A stretch of DNA of 64,000 nt from Hymenobacter pini. Lineage in GTDB: Bacteria > Bacteroidota > Bacteroidia > Cytophagales > Hymenobacteraceae. A program made the translations under genes and the position numbers. This document shows positions 17,181 to 25,117 of this stretch, piece by piece. The notes beneath the pieces were generated by a model. The model did not search any database. It was given only the letters and a program-made list of their open reading frames with translations, and was not told where the DNA came from. Positions within the stretch are counted from its first letter, which is position 1, and every line of letters begins with the position of its first letter. Location: NCBI RefSeq assembly GCF_020421205.1, contig NZ_JAIZZH010000002.1:868001-932000 (forward strand). Reading direction: 5' to 3'.

Positions 17181-17214
17181 ACCTCCTCTTACTTCCTACT
17201 CTCACCGCTACACT

Positions 17215-17547
17215 ATGCTTACCTGGGCCGAATTCGAACAAGTTGATATCCGTGCTGGCACCATCCTGGAAGCACGGGAGTTTCCGGAAGCCCGGCGGCC
17301 GGCGTATCAGCTCCTGATTGACCTAGGGCCGGAAATCGGCCAGAAGAAATCCAGCGCCCAGATTACCCACCACTACACGCCCGCCGAGTTGGTGGGCCGG
17401 CAAGTGCTGTGCGTGGTCAACTTTCCGCCCAAACAAATCGGGCCGTTCCGCTCCGAAGTGCTGGTAACGGGCCTCGCCGACGCGGAGGGTCACATTGTAC
17501 TCACCGCCATAGCTGGCCCCGTACCCAACGGCAGCCGGCTGATATAG
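17215..17547 (+). CDS. csaA: CsaA-like tRNA-binding (OB-fold) protein
   Basis: From ATG 17215 (MLTWAEFEQVDIRAGT) the product is 110 aa, exactly the size of CsaA. It has the OB-fold EMAP/tRNA-binding signature: VDIRAGTILEAREFPEARRPAYQLLIDLG, KKSSAQIT, VVNFPPKQIGPFRSEVLVTGL, and the closing GPVPNGSRLI. CsaA of Bacillus is a chaperone-like protein that binds tRNA or exported proteins in the cytoplasm. Earlier in-frame codons would read through the hairpin repeat and are rejected. It is convergent with the DUF4296 gene, with a 16-base gap. Confidence 0.9.
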   Translation: MLTWAEFEQVDIRAGTILEAREFPEARRPAYQLLIDLGPEIGQKKSSAQITHHYTPAELVGRQVLCVVNFPPKQIGPFRSEVLVTGLADAEGHIVLTAIAGPVPNGSRLI

Positions 17548-17563
17548 CGCCGTTCTTTTTGCC

Positions 17564-17950
17564 TTACGGATGCGGGGGCGGGCTACCGGGCGTGGTGAGC
17601 TTGGCTTCGCGCAGGGCCAAGCTATCTACCACGGCGGAGTAGATGGCGTCGAGGTCTTTGTCGTGCACGGCGTAGTAGCGGTAGCTCTGCACGAAGGTTG
17701 AGTCGTCGATTTCGTAGCGCCAGTACACGGCCTTCTGCGCCTGCCGGAACAGGGCCCGGGCCGAATCCTGGGGTAGCGCAGCAGCTTCCGTGCGGGCTTC
17801 CAGCAGGTGCATATCAATCAGCACGCTTACCATCTTATCCCGCGGGATTAGCTTGTCGGGCACGGGTACATCTTCGGGTTTCTGACATGCCGTAACCAAC
17901 AGAGCCAGCGCACATAAGCCGCTTACCAAGCGCAGAGAATATCGTTTCAC
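17564..17950 (-). CDS. DUF4296 lipoprotein
   Basis: Read from the GTG at 17950 (VKRYSLRLVSG) the product is 128 aa: a signal peptide with lipobox LLVTAC (Cys at about residue 19), a proline-rich linker, then the DUF4296 domain (LIPRDKMVSVLIDMHLLEARTEA ... VQSYRYYAVHDKDLDAIYSAVVDSL). DUF4296 lipoproteins are common in Bacteroidota and of unknown function. The GTG choice rests on the signal peptide and on the promoter box six bases upstream; a longer in-frame start at 18052 would overlap the divergent DUF58 gene. Confidence 0.88.
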   Translation of the reverse strand: MKRYSLRLVSGLCALALLVTACQKPEDVPVPDKLIPRDKMVSVLIDMHLLEARTEAAALPQDSARALFRQAQKAVYWRYEIDDSTFVQSYRYYAVHDKDLDAIYSAVVDSLALREAKLTTPGSPPPHP

Positions 17951-17955
17951 GGTAG

Positions 17956-17963
17956 CAAAGTTA
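17956..17963 (-). promoter_or_regulatory. -7 promoter element TAACTTTG of DUF4296 gene
   Basis: An exact TAnnTTTG match on the minus strand, five bases before the GTG start at 17950. Such a short distance implies a nearly leaderless message. Confidence 0.6.
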
Positions 17964-17987
17964 GGAGGAAGCCGTAGTTTAGAGGAG

Positions 17988-18887
17988 ATGAAACCCGCCG
18001 ATTCACCATTCCAGCTCCTTGTACGCAAGCTTCGCCAGATGGAAATCCGCATCCTGAAAACCGTGGATGCGCAACTGCAGGGCGACTTTCACTCGGTGTT
18101 CAAAGGCACCGGCCTGGAGTTCGATGACGTGCGCCTGTACCAGTACGGCGACGAGGTGCGGGCCATTGACTGGGCCGTTTCGAGCAAGGGACACGGCACC
18201 TTTGTGAAGACCTACAAGGAAGAGCGGGAGCAGCAGGTGGTGCTGTTGCTGGATGTAAGTGCCTCACAGCAAGTGGGGGCCGAAGGCCGGCGCAAGCTGG
18301 ATGTGGGCCGCGAAATTTGTGGGGTGCTGGCCCTGGCCGCGGCCCGGCAGGATGCCCAGCTCGGCATTCTGGCCTTTTCTGACCAAAAGGAACTGTACCT
18401 GGCTCCGGGCAAAGGCACCCACCACGCGTACAGCCTCATCAAGCGGCTGTTTGCCCTGGAGCCGCGCAGCCGCCAAACGGCCGTGGCAGCCGGCATCAAG
18501 CAGGCCCTGGGCCTGCTGAAGCGCCGCACCATTGTCCTGTTGATTTCTGATTTCATTGATACGGATTACGAGCGGGAGCTAACCATGCTGGCCCGCAAGC
18601 ACGATTTAGTGGTGTTGCAGCTGCTGGATAAGCGGGAGCGGGAATTTCCGCCCCTGGGCATTATCCCGCTCCACGACCAAGAATCGGGCCGCACAGTGTG
18701 GGTGAATACCTCTTCGGCCGCCTTCCGGGACCGGTACCGGGCCACCTACGAGCAAAACCGGGAGCAGATTGGCCAGATCTGCCGCCGCCACCGCACCGAA
18801 TACCTCTCTATTGCCACCGATACCGACTTTGTTCCCCAACTGGTGGGCCTGTTTCGGCGACGTAACCAGCGCGGCGGCCGTGGCTAA
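17988..18887 (+). CDS. DUF58 protein (von Willebrand A-like), MoxR-linked type
   Basis: 299 aa. The DUF58 signature is clear: GLEFDDVRLYQYGDEVRAIDWAVSSK, followed by a VWA-like domain (VVLLLDVSASQQVG with DxSxS metal site, then LLISDFIDTDYE). In Bacteroidota these proteins lie with the MoxR ATPase and BatA-E proteins, a chaperone-like assembly for periplasmic or metal-dependent proteins. Here it is followed by a membrane protein whose start overlaps its last eight bases, then BatA. No moxR gene is in the window upstream. It lies divergent to the DUF4296 lipoprotein. Confidence 0.92.
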   Translation: MKPADSPFQLLVRKLRQMEIRILKTVDAQLQGDFHSVFKGTGLEFDDVRLYQYGDEVRAIDWAVSSKGHGTFVKTYKEEREQQVVLLLDVSASQQVGAEGRRKLDVGREICGVLALAAARQDAQLGILAFSDQKELYLAPGKGTHHAYSLIKRLFALEPRSRQTAVAAGIKQALGLLKRRTIVLLISDFIDTDYERELTMLARKHDLVVLQLLDKREREFPPLGIIPLHDQESGRTVWVNTSSAAFRDRYRATYEQNREQIGQICRRHRTEYLSIATDTDFVPQLVGLFRRRNQRGGRG

Positions 18888-19803
18888 CCTTCGCACGAGA
18901 ACAAGCCTACTGCTGTGGTTACTGGCGGGGGTGTTGCCCGGCTTGACCCTGGCCCAAGCTCCCGACAGCCTGCCGCAAGGCCGGTTTCAGCGGCCGGGCG
19001 TGCGCGTGGGTGAGGTGCTGGAGTATGAGCTGACGTACCGTCACGCGCCCAGTCTGGCCGTTATTTTTCCGGATTCGGCCGCCGACTTTGCGCCGTTCGA
19101 GTACGTGGGCCGCCGCTACTATCCTACCCGTACCCGGCAGGGCCGCAGCCTCGACCGGGCCATTTACCGCTTGCGCACCTTCAGCCTCGATTCGGTGCAG
19201 ACGCTGACGCTGCGCGTCACCCTGTTGCGCGGCCGCGACACCGTGCTGCTCCCGGCCCAACCGGCGCAAGTACGCCTGCTGCGTACCGTGCCGCCGGCTG
19301 CCGCGGTGGCCCGCCCGCCGGTACTACGCCAAAACCTGCAGTTGCAGCCCATAGAGCCGCAGTTCAACTATCCCTACTGGCTGGCGGGCCTGGTAGGTAT
19401 GCTACTGCTAGCGGGCGGGTTGGTGCTGGGCTTCCGGCGAAGCTTACGGCGGCGCTACCGTCGCTACCGGCTGCGCAAAAACCACGCGTATTTCCTCGCG
19501 CAATACGCCCGCCATGTGGAGCGCTTCACCTTATCCCGCTCCCTCACCAACATGGAGCGGGCCATCACACTCTGGAAAAATTACCTCTCCACGCTGGAAG
19601 ACAACAACATCAGCAGCCTGACTACTCGCGAAATAGTGGCCCATTACCAGAACGACGCCGATGTGGGCCTGGCCCTGCGGCTGGCCGACCGGGTGATTTA
19701 TGGCAACCAGGAGGCCGAGGATGACTCGGAAACCGACCTGGCGTTTGTGCTGCTCCGCACGTTTGCCGAGCGGCAATTTCAGAGGGTATACGCTGCAAGC
19801 TAA
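18880..19803 (+). CDS. Single-pass membrane protein of the DUF58-BatA operon
   Basis: The frame overlaps the DUF58 gene; the GTG at 18880 (VANLRTRTSLLLWLLAGVLPG) gives a proper signal peptide and an 8-base overlap with the previous stop, indicating translational coupling. The 307-aa product has an exported N-terminal beta-rich domain (GVRVGEVLEYELTYRH ... DTVLLPAQPAQVRLLR), one membrane helix (YWLAGLVGMLLLAGGLVLG, about 165-183), then a basic, helical cytoplasmic part. The layout is that of a short BatD-like protein. The exact family is not recognised. Its neighbours suggest a role in the MoxR/Bat system. Confidence 0.8.
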   Translation: MANLRTRTSLLLWLLAGVLPGLTLAQAPDSLPQGRFQRPGVRVGEVLEYELTYRHAPSLAVIFPDSAADFAPFEYVGRRYYPTRTRQGRSLDRAIYRLRTFSLDSVQTLTLRVTLLRGRDTVLLPAQPAQVRLLRTVPPAAAVARPPVLRQNLQLQPIEPQFNYPYWLAGLVGMLLLAGGLVLGFRRSLRRRYRRYRLRKNHAYFLAQYARHVERFTLSRSLTNMERAITLWKNYLSTLEDNNISSLTTREIVAHYQNDADVGLALRLADRVIYGNQEAEDDSETDLAFVLLRTFAERQFQRVYAAS

Positions 19804-19819
19804 CGGCGCAACCGGTTGA

Positions 19820-19978
19820 GTAGCGCGCAGCTCCGCTTTGCGCACGAGCCGCAGGCGAGTAGCCCGATATTACACCATTCGCGTAGAAACTCGCTCCGCT
19901 CGTGCGCGAAGCAGAGTTGCGCGCTACTTGTCGTACCGGCTACTCACGTTGTTCGCATAAAGCGGAGCAGCGCGCTAC
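19820..19978. repeat. Imperfect inverted repeat family with GCGCGCTAC ends
   Basis: Bases 19820-19849 (GTAGCGCGCAGCTCCGCTTT...) and 19898-19927 are inverted copies differing at 3 of 30 positions. A third partial copy ending AGCAGCGCGCTAC lies at 19954-19978, in the same orientation as the second. This fills most of the 220 bases between the membrane protein gene and batA, so it separates the two transcripts. It looks like a dispersed palindromic element, distinct from the GTCAT-type hairpins elsewhere in the window. Confidence 0.75.
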
Positions 19979-19995
19979 AACCCGGGTTTCCTACG

Positions 19996-20003
19996 TACTT
20001 TTG
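19996..20003 (+). promoter_or_regulatory. -7 promoter element TACTTTTG of batA
   Basis: An exact TAnnTTTG match 23 bases before the ATG at 20027, placing a promoter between the repeat region and batA. Confidence 0.65.
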
Positions 20004-20026
20004 ACCGTCTTCCTTCCCCCTGTTGC

Positions 20027-21070
20027 ATGGTGTGGCCTCCTGCCCTGACTTCCTTCTTGGATAGTGTGCGCTACAGCACCCTGGCCAGCTACAGTTGGGA
20101 GCAGCCGCGCCTGTTGCTGCTGGTGCCACTGGTACCACTGCTGTTTGTGCTGCGCTGGGTGCTGGCCCGACGCCGCCGCTCCCAGCTGGGTGTGGCCTTC
20201 GTGGCCGGGCAGCTCCCCCGCGACTGGAGCACCGTGCTGCGCTTCGTGCCCGATGTGCTGCTGGCCCTGAGTTTGAGCTTTGGCATTGTGGCCCTGGCCC
20301 GCCCCCAGCGCACCGATGAGCGGGTGGTGCAGACCGGTGAGGGTATTGATATTCTGCTGGTATTGGACGTTTCAAGCTCCATGGAGCTGCAGGACCTGCG
20401 CCCCAACCGCCTCGAAGCAGCCAAGCGCGTGGCCCGGCAGTTTGTGGATGGCCGCCAGGGCGACCGGATTGGCTTGGTGGTATTCGCTGGCGACGCTTAC
20501 TCGCTGGCCCCGCTGACCACCGACTACGACCTGCTGCGCGACGACCTGCAAAGCCTGCGCCTGGGCATGATTCCGAACGACGGCACGGCCATTGGCACGG
20601 CGCTGGGCGTGGCTACCAACCGCCTCCGCGACTCCCGTTCCCGCACCAAAGTGTGCATCCTGATTTCGGACGGAGAAAACACGGCGGGCTCCCTCGACCC
20701 ACTCACCTCGGCCCAGCTAGCCCACGCCTACGGGCTGAAAATCTACACTATTGGGTTAGGCCAAGATGGAACCGTGCCCTACGGCACCGACGAACGGGGC
20801 CGCCCGCGCTACGTGGAAACCCGCCTCGACGAAACCACCATGCGCCAGATTGCCCAGGCCGGCGAAGGCCGCTTTTTCCGGGCTACCGACAACGCCGGCC
20901 TGCGCGAGATTTTCAGCCAGATTAACCGCTACGAGAAGTCCGAAATCAAGCAGACGCGCTACCGCAACACCCAAGACTATTACCGTGTGTATTTGTTCTG
21001 GTGCCTGGCACTGTGGCTTGTGTGGCTGGCCCTCAAGAACACCTTCCTCACCAATGCGCTGGAAGATTAA
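20027..21070 (+). CDS. batA: BatA-like VWA membrane protein
   Basis: 347 aa. An N-terminal hydrophobic region (LLLLVPLVPLLFVLRWVLA, about 29-47), a second hydrophobic helix near 75-92, then a von Willebrand A domain with an intact MIDAS motif DVSSSME (Asp114), a conserved Thr (PLTTDYD) and ISDGENTAG, and a C-terminal membrane helix (YLFWCLALWLVWLALKN). This is the standard BatA (aerotolerance) architecture: the metal-binding VWA domain sits between membrane anchors, as part of the MoxR-Bat complex. Usually batB follows; here yggS does, so the operon is reduced or split. Confidence 0.9.
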   Translation: MVWPPALTSFLDSVRYSTLASYSWEQPRLLLLVPLVPLLFVLRWVLARRRRSQLGVAFVAGQLPRDWSTVLRFVPDVLLALSLSFGIVALARPQRTDERVVQTGEGIDILLVLDVSSSMELQDLRPNRLEAAKRVARQFVDGRQGDRIGLVVFAGDAYSLAPLTTDYDLLRDDLQSLRLGMIPNDGTAIGTALGVATNRLRDSRSRTKVCILISDGENTAGSLDPLTSAQLAHAYGLKIYTIGLGQDGTVPYGTDERGRPRYVETRLDETTMRQIAQAGEGRFFRATDNAGLREIFSQINRYEKSEIKQTRYRNTQDYYRVYLFWCLALWLVWLALKNTFLTNALED

Positions 21071-21081
21071 CTCCGTTTCCA

Positions 21082-21747
21082 ATGTCAATTGTCGATAACC
21101 TGCACCGAATTCAGGACCAACTCAAGGGCACCAATGCCCGGCTGGTAGTAGTCACCAAAACGCACCCCGTGGAGCGCCTGCGCGAGGCTTACAATGCCGG
21201 GGCCCGCATTTTTGGCGAAAACCGGGTGCAGGAAATGACAGCCAAGCACCCCGAGCTACCAGCCGACGTGGAGTGGCACCTTATTGGACATTTGCAAACT
21301 AACAAGGTCAAATACATTGCCCCCTTCGTGCACACCATCCAGAGCATCGACAGTCTGAAGCTGCTGCTGGAAATTGAGCGGCAGGCCGCCAAGCACAACC
21401 GGGTTATTGAAGGTCTGCTCCAATTCCACATTGCCGACGAGGAAACCAAAACCGGCCTCACCTTACCCGAAGCCGAAGAAATTCTACGCTCCAACGAGTA
21501 CCGCACTATGCAGCACGTGCGCCTCACCGGTGTGATGGGCGTGGCCACCTTCACCGACAACGAAGACCAGCTCCGCTGGGAGTTCCGCACCCTGCGCGGC
21601 TACTTCGACAAGCTCAAGGCCCTGTATTTCGCCGATGACGAAGCATTCCGGGAGGTTTCCATGGGCATGAGTTCCGACTTTCCGCTGGCCCTGCGTGAGG
21701 GCAGCACCCTGGTGCGGGTGGGCAGCGCTATTTTCGGGGCCCGGTAA
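21082..21747 (+). CDS. PLP homeostasis protein, YggS family
   Basis: From ATG 21082 (MSIVDNLHRI) the product is 221 aa, the normal YggS/PLPBP size. It has the PLP lysine in LVVVTKTHP (Lys26), the GENRVQE motif, WHLIGHLQTNK, and the C-terminal MGMSSDFPLALREGSTLVRVGSAIFG. YggS-family proteins bind pyridoxal phosphate, lack catalysis, and balance vitamin B6 pools. It begins 11 bases after batA, so it is probably co-transcribed. An in-frame start farther upstream lies within batA and is rejected. Confidence 0.94.
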   Translation: MSIVDNLHRIQDQLKGTNARLVVVTKTHPVERLREAYNAGARIFGENRVQEMTAKHPELPADVEWHLIGHLQTNKVKYIAPFVHTIQSIDSLKLLLEIERQAAKHNRVIEGLLQFHIADEETKTGLTLPEAEEILRSNEYRTMQHVRLTGVMGVATFTDNEDQLRWEFRTLRGYFDKLKALYFADDEAFREVSMGMSSDFPLALREGSTLVRVGSAIFGAR

Positions 21748-21898
21748 CTCGTTTTCCGGAATTCGTTTTTGGTTGTTCGTTTTCAGATGTGGCAGAAATA
21801 GTATACCTCCACCTCTTCAGGAACAAGCAACGGCACTCCCTAACAAATGATGACAAACGAGTATCTACAAACGAACAACGATTAACGAATTACGAACC

Positions 21899-22276
21899 AT
21901 GACCGCACGACTTATTATTCAACTGGCGGCGCTGCTGGGCGCGCTTAGCGTAGGCATTGGCGCCTTTGCTGCCCACGGACTGCGCAAAACTCTGGAGGCA
22001 GCCGGGCGCTTCGAAACCTTTGAAACGGCCGTGCGCTACCAGTTTTTCCATACCCTGGCCCTGCTGGCCGTGGGGGTGCTGTGGTACCTGAAACCGGAGT
22101 TGCGCAGCCTGGGCACGGTGGCCTGGCTGTGGCTAGGCGGTATCCTCATTTTCAGCGGCTCCCTGTACGTACTCTGCCTCACGGGCATCACCAAGCTGGG
22201 TGCCGTTACGCCCATCGGCGGGGTGCTGTTTATTGCCGGCTGGATTGTGTTGCTACTGGCGGCCCGGCAGTTGTAG
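21899..22276 (+). CDS. DUF423 family inner-membrane protein
   Basis: 125 aa with four hydrophobic segments and the family's N-terminal GALSVGIGAFAAHGLRK and the VRYQFFHTLALLAVG motif. DUF423 (YgdD) proteins are small, widespread inner-membrane proteins of unknown function. The start at ATG 21899 puts the first helix at residue 5, as usual. It ends in front of a perfect terminator shared with the convergent DUF1573 gene. Confidence 0.9.
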   Translation: MTARLIIQLAALLGALSVGIGAFAAHGLRKTLEAAGRFETFETAVRYQFFHTLALLAVGVLWYLKPELRSLGTVAWLWLGGILIFSGSLYVLCLTGITKLGAVTPIGGVLFIAGWIVLLLAARQL

Positions 22277-22297
22277 TCTGCGACCCGTATTCAGAAT

Positions 22298-22331
22298 AAA
22301 AAAGGCTTGCCAGTACTGGCAAGCCTTTTTT
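22298..22331. terminator. Bidirectional terminator, 34-bp perfect palindrome
   Basis: A perfect palindrome with arms AAAAAAGGCTTGCCAGT and its complement, A-run on one side and T-run on the other, between the convergent DUF423 and DUF1573 genes. Confidence 0.92.
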
Positions 22332-22352
22332 GCAATTATTGAGAAGCCCTGT

Positions 22353-22892
22353 TTACGAAGCTTTCTTCTTGGCCTTGATTTTGTTGTCGCCGGCTTTCAC
22401 CTTCTGCTTGGCGTCCTTCACATCCGCGGGAGCCGAAACATCGGTAGTAGCGGGAGCGGCCGATACGGTGGCACCGGCCTCGGCTACGTTACCCACCAGC
22501 GAAACCATGGCATTGCCGGCCGCTGAATTCGACTCCACGGTCAGCACTTTGTTTTGCATACCGAATTTGCCGGCCGAGTTGAACTTGGCGGTAACGGTAC
22601 CAGACTTGCCGGGCATTACCGGCTCATTGGTCCAATTAGGCGTAGTGCAGCCGCAACTCACCTGAATGTTAGAAATGATGAGCGGCTGGGTGCCTACGTT
22701 CTTGAATTTGAAGGTGTGCTCCACCACGTCGCCGGTCCGGATGGTGCCGAAGTCGTATTTCATTTCCTCGAACTGGATTTGCGGGCCAGCTACTTTGGTT
22801 TGGGCATTAGCCGGTTGAACGGCAGCCGTCTGGGCCTGAGCCGCGAGGCCCATCACCGACAACGACAGAGCCAAGAAGAGTGCTTTTTTCAT
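22353..22892 (-). CDS. DUF1573 exported protein
   Basis: From ATG 22892 (MKKALFLALSLSVMG) the product is 179 aa with a signal peptide ending AAQAQ. The DUF1573 domain (an Ig-like fold) spans about 40-125: FEEMKYDFGTI, VEHTFKFKNVGTQPLIISNIQVSCGCTTPNW, PGKSGTVTAKFNSAG. The CGC motif is typical of this family in Bacteroidota. The C-terminal 45 residues are Ala/Lys-rich, low-complexity. Role unknown; probably envelope or secreted. The promoter box at 22926 supports this start over the in-frame one at 22955. Confidence 0.93.
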   Translation of the reverse strand: MKKALFLALSLSVMGLAAQAQTAAVQPANAQTKVAGPQIQFEEMKYDFGTIRTGDVVEHTFKFKNVGTQPLIISNIQVSCGCTTPNWTNEPVMPGKSGTVTAKFNSAGKFGMQNKVLTVESNSAAGNAMVSLVGNVAEAGATVSAAPATTDVSAPADVKDAKQKVKAGDNKIKAKKKAS

Positions 22893-22925
22893 GAGATGCG
22901 TGCGTGAGTGCAGTTGGAAAGTAAG

Positions 22926-22933
22926 CAAAAGTA
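22926..22933 (-). promoter_or_regulatory. -7 promoter element TACTTTTG of DUF1573 gene
   Basis: An exact TAnnTTTG match on the minus strand, 33 bases upstream of the start at 22892. Confidence 0.65.
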
Positions 22934-23072
22934 GATGTTTCGGCCGCCCAGCCAAGTTGCGTGCCAGTTTTCACCAGTTGAGGTGAAGCCCGCATGAAGT
23001 GTAACGAAGAACCCGCCAATTTTGGTTCTGCTACGGGCTGGTTGTCAGGCCAGGTAAGGCGCAGAATACCAG

Positions 23073-24497
23073 CTAGTCCTCGGGTTGGTCGCCGATGAGG
23101 TTTTTGTTGAAATTGAGCAGAAACAACTTTTCGGAAGAGCGGGTGACGGCCGTGTACAGCCAACGGGCAAACTCCGAGTTTACCATGTCTTCCTTCAGGT
23201 AGCCATGGTCCACAAATACGGCCTGCCACTGTCCGCCCTGGGCCTTGTGGCAGGTAAGGGCGTAGGCAAATTTCACCTGCAGCGCGTTCAGGAATGGGTC
23301 TTTGCGCAGGGCGGCGGTGCGCTCCTTCTTGGTTTCAAGGTGGGCGTAATCTTCGCTGATGGCGTCGTAGAGGGCCTTGTTGCGGTCGGCGGGCAGGGCC
23401 GGGCTTTCGGTGTGCAGCGTATCCAGCAGCAGCTTCACCTCCAGGTCGGGCTCGTCGGGGTAGTCTACCAGCCGCACGCGGGCATCCGCGAAGCGGAAGC
23501 CGAACTCCTCGGTGCGCCGGATGATTTTAACCACCTGCACAAAGTCGCCGTTGGCCAGGAAGCCGATGTCGGAGTCGCGCGGGAGCCAGTAGTAGTTGTT
23601 GCGTACCACCATCAGATAGTCGCCCGATTCAATTTCATCCTCGGCCTCAAACAGAATGCGGCGGATGTACTGGTTGTACTGGTTGGCGTTCTTGTTAGAA
23701 CGGCAGATGATGGTGCTGTTTTCGTGGCCGAAGTTCTTGTAGGCCCAGCGCAAACCGTCCTCCAGTTTGTCGCCCTGCATCGAAAAGATATCGGGGTAGC
23801 CTTTGGTGAAGAACTGGATGTGGGGCTGCTCCTCACGCAACTCTTCCCGCAGCACGGTGGCGTTCATCAGTATTCCCGACGACTCGGCTTGGCGCATCAC
23901 CTGGCGCAGCTCTACCGAGGCCACATCGGCCCGGAAGCGGTGGCGCAGCAGCTCGGCATCGAGGGCGGGGCTGAGCAGCTGGCCCACGGGCGGTAGCTGG
24001 GCCGTGTCGCCGATGAGCAGCAGGCGGTTGGATGGCTTCTCGAACACGTAGTTCATCAGGTCATCGAGCAGGCCATTTTCCCCGAAAGCCTTTTCATCGG
24101 AAATCATGGACGCCTCATCCACAATGAACAGGGTATCCTGGGCGCGGTTGGGCTGGCGCTGAAAGGCTAGGCCCTGAGCCGGACTGCCGCTGGTCTGGCG
24201 GTAGATTTTCTTGTGGATGGTGCTGGCGGCCACCCCCGAGTAGGTGCTCATTACCTTGGCGGCCCGGCCAGTGGGGGCCATCAGCACGTATTTGCGCCCC
24301 ATCTGGTGCAGCCACTGCACCAAGGCGCTGATGACGGTGGTTTTGCCGGTACCCGCGTAGCCGCGCAGCACAAATGCCTTGCGCCCCGGCAGCGCATCGC
24401 CCAGAAACTTATCCAGCTGCTGAAACAGCGTGGCTTGGTCCTGGGTGGGCTCGTAGGGAAAATGGTCGCGGACGGAGGGAGTTCTGACAGAAAGCAT
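23073..24497 (-). CDS. RecD-like SF1 DNA helicase (AAA / UvrD_C_2)
   Basis: From ATG 24497 (MLSVRTPSVR) the product is 474 aa. Marks: Q-like motif YEPTQDQ, Walker A GYAGTGKTT (46-54), APTGRAAKVM (motif Ia), Walker B with FIVDEASMIS, GDTAQLPPVG (motif III), and the C-terminal UvrD_C_2 box FAYALTCHKAQGGQW with YTAVTRSSEKLFLLN. This is the short RecD2/Dda-like helicase found in Bacteroidota, predicted to unwind DNA 5' to 3' in repair or replication. The TAGCTTTG box at 24519-24526 overlaps the alternative start at 24521 and so favours 24497. Confidence 0.92.
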   Translation of the reverse strand: MLSVRTPSVRDHFPYEPTQDQATLFQQLDKFLGDALPGRKAFVLRGYAGTGKTTVISALVQWLHQMGRKYVLMAPTGRAAKVMSTYSGVAASTIHKKIYRQTSGSPAQGLAFQRQPNRAQDTLFIVDEASMISDEKAFGENGLLDDLMNYVFEKPSNRLLLIGDTAQLPPVGQLLSPALDAELLRHRFRADVASVELRQVMRQAESSGILMNATVLREELREEQPHIQFFTKGYPDIFSMQGDKLEDGLRWAYKNFGHENSTIICRSNKNANQYNQYIRRILFEAEDEIESGDYLMVVRNNYYWLPRDSDIGFLANGDFVQVVKIIRRTEEFGFRFADARVRLVDYPDEPDLEVKLLLDTLHTESPALPADRNKALYDAISEDYAHLETKKERTAALRKDPFLNALQVKFAYALTCHKAQGGQWQAVFVDHGYLKEDMVNSEFARWLYTAVTRSSEKLFLLNFNKNLIGDQPED

Positions 24498-24518
24498 ATG
24501 CGGGGTATTCGGCAAGAA

Positions 24519-24526
24519 CAAAGCTA
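24519..24526 (-). promoter_or_regulatory. -7 promoter element TAGCTTTG of helicase gene
   Basis: An exact TAnnTTTG match on the minus strand, 21 bases before the start at 24497. Confidence 0.65.
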
Positions 24527-24561
24527 AGCCGGTTTAGGCTCCCAGGAAGTCGGGAGTGTTT

Positions 24562-24831
24562 TTATTCCGCAGTTGCCGGAACGGCATACGTGTATTTCTG
24601 CCACAACCGAAACCCTTGCAGCAGAATCCGCCGCAGCACCTTTAGCTCCTGCCGACGCCATAGAGGCCTCCACTGGTGCGTATGCGGGCCTCGAAACTCC
24701 ATCTTCCCCTTAGGGTTGAGCTGAATTATACCGTCGTTAAAGTACAGCTTGTCAAACAGCCGGTTTCGGATGGTACCTTTCTTGTTGCCCAAAAATGGCT
24801 TGCCAATGCCGCTGCTCAAGTCATCGAACAT
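24562..24831 (-). pseudogene. C-terminal part of a gene split by in-frame TGA
   Basis: An 89-aa reading frame starting MFDDLSSGIGKPF, with YFNDGIIQLNPKGKMEF and a closing WRRQELKVLRRILLQGFRLWQKY. It is in the same frame as the 93-aa frame just upstream (24835-25116), separated only by the stop TGA at 24837-24835 and one Asn codon. Reading through gives one protein of about 184 aa, so this is more likely the second half of a broken gene than a gene of its own. It could still be re-initiated from its own ATG three bases after the stop. Family not recognised with certainty. Confidence 0.55.
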
Positions 24832-24834
24832 ATT

Positions 24835-25116
24835 TCATACTGCCAGTGCCTCTTTCGGCGGATTCTTTGCCGGGTGGCTTAGCCAATAAAGGATGGAGTC
24901 AAGGTTCTGTAATGATGGCTCTTCCGCCACTAACTGCACACCTAAGGCATCAGCCAACTGCCGCACTACATCCGGCGAAGAATATAGCGGCACACAACCG
25001 GCGTCGTCAGCCCACAGTCCATCGGCTTCCGCGGCAGTCCACCACAACGAGTAATAGTTACAGTCCTGCCACTGATACCAGCTGATAAAATAAGTTGCGT
25101 CGGAGGGTGGCAGCAT
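24835..25116 (-). pseudogene. N-terminal part of a gene split by in-frame TGA
   Basis: A 93-aa frame beginning MLPPSDATYFISWYQWQDCNY, rich in Trp and Tyr, with helices around SPDVVRQLADALGV and LQNLDSILYWLSHP, ending ALAV before a TGA. The next codons in the same frame continue as N-M-F-D-D-L. A single base change from TGG (Trp) to TGA would explain the break. The composition (acidic, tryptophan-rich, no signal peptide) is that of a small cytosolic protein, perhaps immunity-like, but I cannot name it. It follows the histidine kinase gene on the same strand by one base, so it may be co-transcribed. Confidence 0.55.
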
Positions 25117-25117
25117 G

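Noticed and set aside
16975-17214. A longer N-terminus for the CsaA-like protein
   Set aside because: It would translate the 26-bp hairpin repeat; the ATG at 17215 gives the exact family length.
23085-23996. A 303-codon frame opposite the helicase
   Set aside because: Antisense of conserved helicase motifs; no own features.
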